This document shows, piece after piece, positions 41,842 to 45,095 of a DNA stretch of 45,095 nucleotides (position 1 is its first letter; each line of letters starts with the position of its first letter). The stretch covers positions 1-45,095 of the forward strand of contig JAKAUQ010000025.1 in NCBI GenBank assembly GCA_021827705.1, in the 5' to 3' direction. The position numbers and the translations under genes were made by a program. The stretch comes from Actinomycetes bacterium (GTDB taxonomy: Bacteria > Actinomycetota > Acidimicrobiia > Acidimicrobiales > RAAP-2). A model generated the notes under the pieces. That model saw only the letters and a list, made by a program, of their open reading frames with translations. It was not told the DNA's origin and did not search any database.

Positions 41842-42027
41842 TCAGGCTACGGGTTCCCACTCGCGTACGCCTCGTGCGACTGCGAACGCCCGGAGACTAA
41901 TGTCGCCCAGCGAGGTGAGGTGTCGCACGGGATCGGAGAAGGTCCCGATCCACTGGCAGATGGTCTCAGCGCGTTTCGCCTTGGTCTTCCCCGCGAGGTG
42001 ATCGGTAAGTTCTCGCCACCGGTTCGA
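41842..42027 (-). pseudogene. Coding remnant without start codon
   Basis: In the 283-nt gap between the GNAT gene and the regulator, one minus-strand frame is open stop to stop for 61 codons. It reads like protein: SNRWRELTDHLAGKTKAKRAE and later FSDPVRHLTSLGDISLRAFA, ending EWEPVA. It has no ATG, GTG or TTG in a sensible place and is preceded by an in-frame TGA. It may be the C-terminal end of a decayed or frameshifted gene; I do not recognise the family. Nothing else is visible in this gap. Confidence 0.3.
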
Positions 42028-42076
42028 TCAGATCCACGCCATCCTCGCGCGCGGACGTCAGAGATGCACTCGCGAC

Positions 42077-44914
42077 TTAAGACATGACTTCGCGAAGCTG
42101 AAACAGCAGCTCACGAACCTGGGTCGATGACTCCAGACCTAGCTCCGTCGCCATTGACGCCGCTCGGAGCACCACACTCTTCGCATGGCCATAGCGACCC
42201 TCCGACAACATCAGGTCGGCGAGCATGACGTAACGTGACTCGTTGTAACGATCATCCTCGAGGGCCGTGCGAAGGTAATGCTCGGCCTCGTCGATCCGGT
42301 TGGCGCTACGGGCGACCAGGGCGGCCGCGTCGAGAAGTTGCAACCAGGTCCAGCGAAGAGAATCACGCACCGATGCCGCAAAGGTCTCGTACAGATCATC
42401 GAGTAGGAGGTGGCCGCTATACAGGTCAATGGCGTCACGAAGGAGTGGCAACACGGTCGAAGGCTCGGAGATGTTGTGAAGAGCATGAAGGGCACGCCTG
42501 GCTGCGTCTCGGAAGCTACGAGCGTCGACGGTGACCTCGTTGGCCAGAGACAAGCTCTCTCCTCGTCGTTCAACTAGGGGACCCGCCAGACGATGCAGAC
42601 GACTCAACACGTTACGCAACCGTCGTCGCCCTCGAGAAGGATCTACTTCAGGCCAGAGGGTTTCAATAACCTCCTCCACGTGCATCGGCTGGTCACGGAG
42701 CGCCACGAGCTTGACTAATAGCGCTACTTGAGGCGGCAGGGCCACCTCGCGATTCTCGTGGCGTACCCGGAACGAGCCGAGCATCTGTACGGAGTGGCGT
42801 TCCGCTTGTCGTTGCTGGCTGCGCAACAGTGCGCGGAATCTTTGAATGAGCGAATAGGCATCCGATCGGGGCGTCATGGCCGTTCGGTACGATGCACCAT
42901 CGTCGTCGAGAGCGGTTGGCACCGTGAGAGCTTCACGAATTTTCGGAGTCCAAACTGGTGGTATCTGTGCACCGCATTGGGCGAGTGTCGCTACCGCACA
43001 GGACACCAGGTCGCGCGAGAGGCTCGGGTGATCCGTATCTACAGCCGCCGCGAGGGCGAGGAGGGAGAACGCGATGTTGCGACCGTCGCCAAACTCGAGG
43101 AAAACGCTGGCGGCTTCGTAGGCGTCGGTGACCGCAGCGGCGAGTCCTCCCGTGTAGTACTGCGCAATGGCACGATGCAGGAGGCTCACCGCCCACCCGT
43201 GGCGATCGCCGGTCGCGTACTGCTGTGTGATCGCCAGGTCCAGCAAGTGGCCCGCGTCGTCGAATCGTTGCTCTTCGATGGCCACGAGTGCCAAATTGGC
43301 GAGTACGAGAGCGCCTTCTCCGGGTAGATCCAGTCTTTCGAAGAGCTCCCTGCTGATGTTGAAGTGCCTGTGTGCGACGGGCCTGACGCCAGCGAACAGT
43401 TCGATAAGTCCGAGGTGGTTACGCAGACGGGCCTGAGCCACTAGGTCGCCGACGCGGTTGGCGATGTCGAGAGCCTCCCCGAGCGCTCGTCGCCCCGTGT
43501 CGCTGTCATTAGTGCGCCAGGCGAGCATGCCCAGTCCGTCGAGCAAGTGGATGCGCAAAGAGTCATCAGCGAGGTCGCGCGCGAGAAAGCCCCCGATCCA
43601 TGACTTACCCTCATCGAGTTTGCCGGCCAACTCCCAGTATCTCCATAAATCGCAGGCCAGTTGAGCTCCAGAGGCTGCTTCGTCCGAACGCAGTGCATAC
43701 TGCAGCGCAGCTCGAAGGTTCTGCTCGTGGCGGCGAATCGTGGCCATCCGGGCCAGCATCTCGGGGCCGGTGATCATTGCGTTCTCCGCACCAGACAAGA
43801 TCGTGCGACTCCACCGCAGTTGACGCTTCGCGAAGGCCTCAAGGTTTTCCTGATCGCTGGCGTCAACTACGACGCTGTCTCGAACGTGGTCTGACACGTA
43901 GAAGCACGTGTCGTCACCGACGCGGCAAGCGTCGACCAAATGAAACTGCTGAAGTCTGGACAGTCGCGCTATGACATCAGTCATCCGCGACGTGTCGACC
44001 AGCATCTCCTTGAGAGTTCGTATGTCGCAACCTCCCGGGAAAACCGAGATGGCTTGGAGCAGTACCCGATCTTCGGTCGAGCAGTGCGACACGCTCCAGG
44101 CCGTAGCGAGTCTGACACTTCCTTCTGATGCGAGCCCCTCTGGTGTGGGCGCATGTCGTCGCCTCCAACCGATGAGATCGTGCAGAATGGCGGCGGGTTC
44201 AACGAAAGCCACGTACGGGGCGACAAGCTGCAGTGCCTGCGGAGTGTGATCCAGGATCGCACTGATCCGAGCGAGGACTGGCGTCGACGACGCGCTGACG
44301 GGGAATCCGGTACTGGCGCTGCTCACCATTGAGACGAGGAGCTCGTGCGATCTACTTGGTCGTTTGGTACTGCGCGCGCGAACCTCGGCTGATGTCACTG
44401 GTGGCGCCGACATACGGATCACGTACTCCTGGGGCGCGCTGAGGGACCGACGTGCAGTGGCGAGTATCGACAGTGTGGGCCAACGGAGCAGAACGGCGCC
44501 GATGCAATCGAAGTTGTGGAGCTCGTCCACCTCGCAGTCGTCGAGGATCAGCAGCCCGTTGGAATCAGTAGATGACGTCACCTCGGGCGAGGTCACGAGC
44601 GACATCAGCCCCGCTGCACTGGTCCACACGAGCTTGGCAAAGGTGATCGTGTCGTCGACGTGGCGCATGGACTGAATCGTGGCGGCCGCGAACATCGATC
44701 CTTCCTCGACATTCCGGCAGATCGCAGAGGCGAGGAAACTCTTGCCTACGCCACTGGGCCCGGCGAGCGTCACCAGGCGCCGTGACCCGAGCGCAGACAC
44801 CAGCTGGCCAAGACGCTCACGCTGATACCACGTCAGCGGAGTCTGTAGCGCGGTGGGAGAGATCGAGCGGTACGGCATCGCAGCGCGATCGTGACGCGAG
44901 GAAGCGGCTGTCAC
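42077..44914 (-). CDS. STAND ATPase-TPR-SARP transcriptional regulator (reversed AfsR layout)
   Basis: 945 aa. N-terminal STAND/NB-ARC-like ATPase: Walker A AGPSGVGKS (~51-59), Walker B LLILDDCE (~121-128), and a winged-helix-like part with AISVFPGGCDIRTLKEML. The middle (~370-650) is built of TPR-like helices (ARLRNHLGLIELFAG, ALVLANLALVAIEEQRFDDAG). From ~707 comes an OmpR-type DNA-binding domain (MLGSFRVRHENREVALPPQ, EVIETLWPEVDPSRGRRRLR) and a bacterial transcriptional activator (BTAD) domain to the end. In AfsR the SARP part is N-terminal; here it is C-terminal. GTG 44914 overlaps the upstream stop as GTGA; GTG 44917 is adjacent. GC is visibly lower than in neighbours, suggesting acquisition. 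Confidence 0.88.
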   Translation of the reverse strand: MTAASSRHDRAAMPYRSISPTALQTPLTWYQRERLGQLVSALGSRRLVTLAGPSGVGKSFLASAICRNVEEGSMFAAATIQSMRHVDDTITFAKLVWTSAAGLMSLVTSPEVTSSTDSNGLLILDDCEVDELHNFDCIGAVLLRWPTLSILATARRSLSAPQEYVIRMSAPPVTSAEVRARSTKRPSRSHELLVSMVSSASTGFPVSASSTPVLARISAILDHTPQALQLVAPYVAFVEPAAILHDLIGWRRRHAPTPEGLASEGSVRLATAWSVSHCSTEDRVLLQAISVFPGGCDIRTLKEMLVDTSRMTDVIARLSRLQQFHLVDACRVGDDTCFYVSDHVRDSVVVDASDQENLEAFAKRQLRWSRTILSGAENAMITGPEMLARMATIRRHEQNLRAALQYALRSDEAASGAQLACDLWRYWELAGKLDEGKSWIGGFLARDLADDSLRIHLLDGLGMLAWRTNDSDTGRRALGEALDIANRVGDLVAQARLRNHLGLIELFAGVRPVAHRHFNISRELFERLDLPGEGALVLANLALVAIEEQRFDDAGHLLDLAITQQYATGDRHGWAVSLLHRAIAQYYTGGLAAAVTDAYEAASVFLEFGDGRNIAFSLLALAAAVDTDHPSLSRDLVSCAVATLAQCGAQIPPVWTPKIREALTVPTALDDDGASYRTAMTPRSDAYSLIQRFRALLRSQQRQAERHSVQMLGSFRVRHENREVALPPQVALLVKLVALRDQPMHVEEVIETLWPEVDPSRGRRRLRNVLSRLHRLAGPLVERRGESLSLANEVTVDARSFRDAARRALHALHNISEPSTVLPLLRDAIDLYSGHLLLDDLYETFAASVRDSLRWTWLQLLDAAALVARSANRIDEAEHYLRTALEDDRYNESRYVMLADLMLSEGRYGHAKSVVLRAASMATELGLESSTQVRELLFQLREVMS

Positions 44915-45095
44915 CACGGCGCTCGCGAGCGAAACTGCTCGACGACGCGTCTCGAGTGACCGGCGTTACCGAAGCTCATGAAGGGCCGGTCTCCGCGAGC
45001 ATTCCTGGCCACGTCGACCACCTCGAGTGCCCCGTGGCCCACGAGCGATGTGATGCCAGGTTGCGGCTGCTTTTCCGATGCACCTCGAGGTGGCT
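44911..45095 (-). CDS. C-terminal end of an unknown protein (5' end beyond window)
   Basis: One minus-strand frame is open from the window edge for 60 codons to a TGA at 44913-44911, reading ...PGITSLVGHGALEVVDVARN and ending RRVVEQFRSRAPW. The stop overlaps the regulator's GTG as GTGA, the coupling seen throughout the window, which is the main support for a real gene. No family is recognised from this tail. Confidence 0.5.
   Translation of the reverse strand, partial: PPRGASEKQPQPGITSLVGHGALEVVDVARNARGDRPFMSFGNAGHSRRVVEQFRSRAPW

Overview
The window is high-GC DNA (roughly 70% over most of its length) with frequent GTG starts, 4-nt start/stop overlaps, TANNNT-type -10 boxes and apparently leaderless mRNAs. 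The gene content fits an actinomycete: a mycobacterial-type SerC and LeuB, a long-form LeuA, the GatCAB amidotransferase, a PASTA kinase-like protein and peptide-leader attenuators on leuA and ilvB. A deep actinobacterial line such as Acidimicrobiia is plausible, but the sequence alone does not prove the class.

Layout. 1-1704 (minus): SCLY/NifS-like cysteine desulfurase and a methyltransferase cut by the window edge. 2005-5592 (minus): leuB-ilvE-hypothetical-acyl-CoA dehydrogenase. 5699-9259 (plus): greA-leuC-leuD-ACC deaminase. 9252-11706 (minus): leucine leader peptide and terminator, leuA, then a seven-helix PQ-loop/SWEET-like protein. 11760-12912 (plus): small membrane peptide and aldo/keto reductase. 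12931-15747 (minus): aminotransferase and serA. 15786-16907 (plus): serC. 16934-35767 (minus): one long run, in transcription order aldehyde dehydrogenase, cysteine desulfurase, mnmA, ligA, PASTA pseudokinase, zinc-ribbon protein, SDR, esterase, gatC, gatA, gatB, DUF3048, ilvD, ilvB attenuator, ilvB, ilvN, ilvC. 35812-36996: yceI and marR, divergent around an AT-rich control region. 36983-40875 (minus): HAD phosphatase and ileS. 40909-41793 (plus): double-GNAT protein. 41842-45095 (minus): a GC-poorer stretch with a coding remnant, a STAND-ATPase/TPR/SARP regulator and the end of a coupled unknown gene.

How it works together. All enzymes needed to make valine and leucine from pyruvate are present (ilvBN, ilvC, ilvD, ilvE, leuA, leuB, leuCD). 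No threonine deaminase is seen, but an ACC deaminase, whose product 2-oxobutyrate is the isoleucine precursor, follows leuCD. leuA has a leader peptide with three tandem Leu codons. ilvB has a leader peptide reading Leu-Leu-Val-Ile before a terminator that can compete with an alternative pairing, so the two operons look tuned to branched-chain aminoacyl-tRNA charging. serA, serC and an aspartate-type aminotransferase form a serine/amino-donor block, and cysteine desulfurase plus MnmA form a tRNA thiolation pair.

Most noteworthy: the two attenuators, a PASTA protein whose kinase domain has lost its catalytic residues, an IleRS with the swapped GXHH signature, ACC deaminase inside the leucine cluster, a bacterial 3-1-3 SWEET-like protein, and a regulator with AfsR domains in reversed order.
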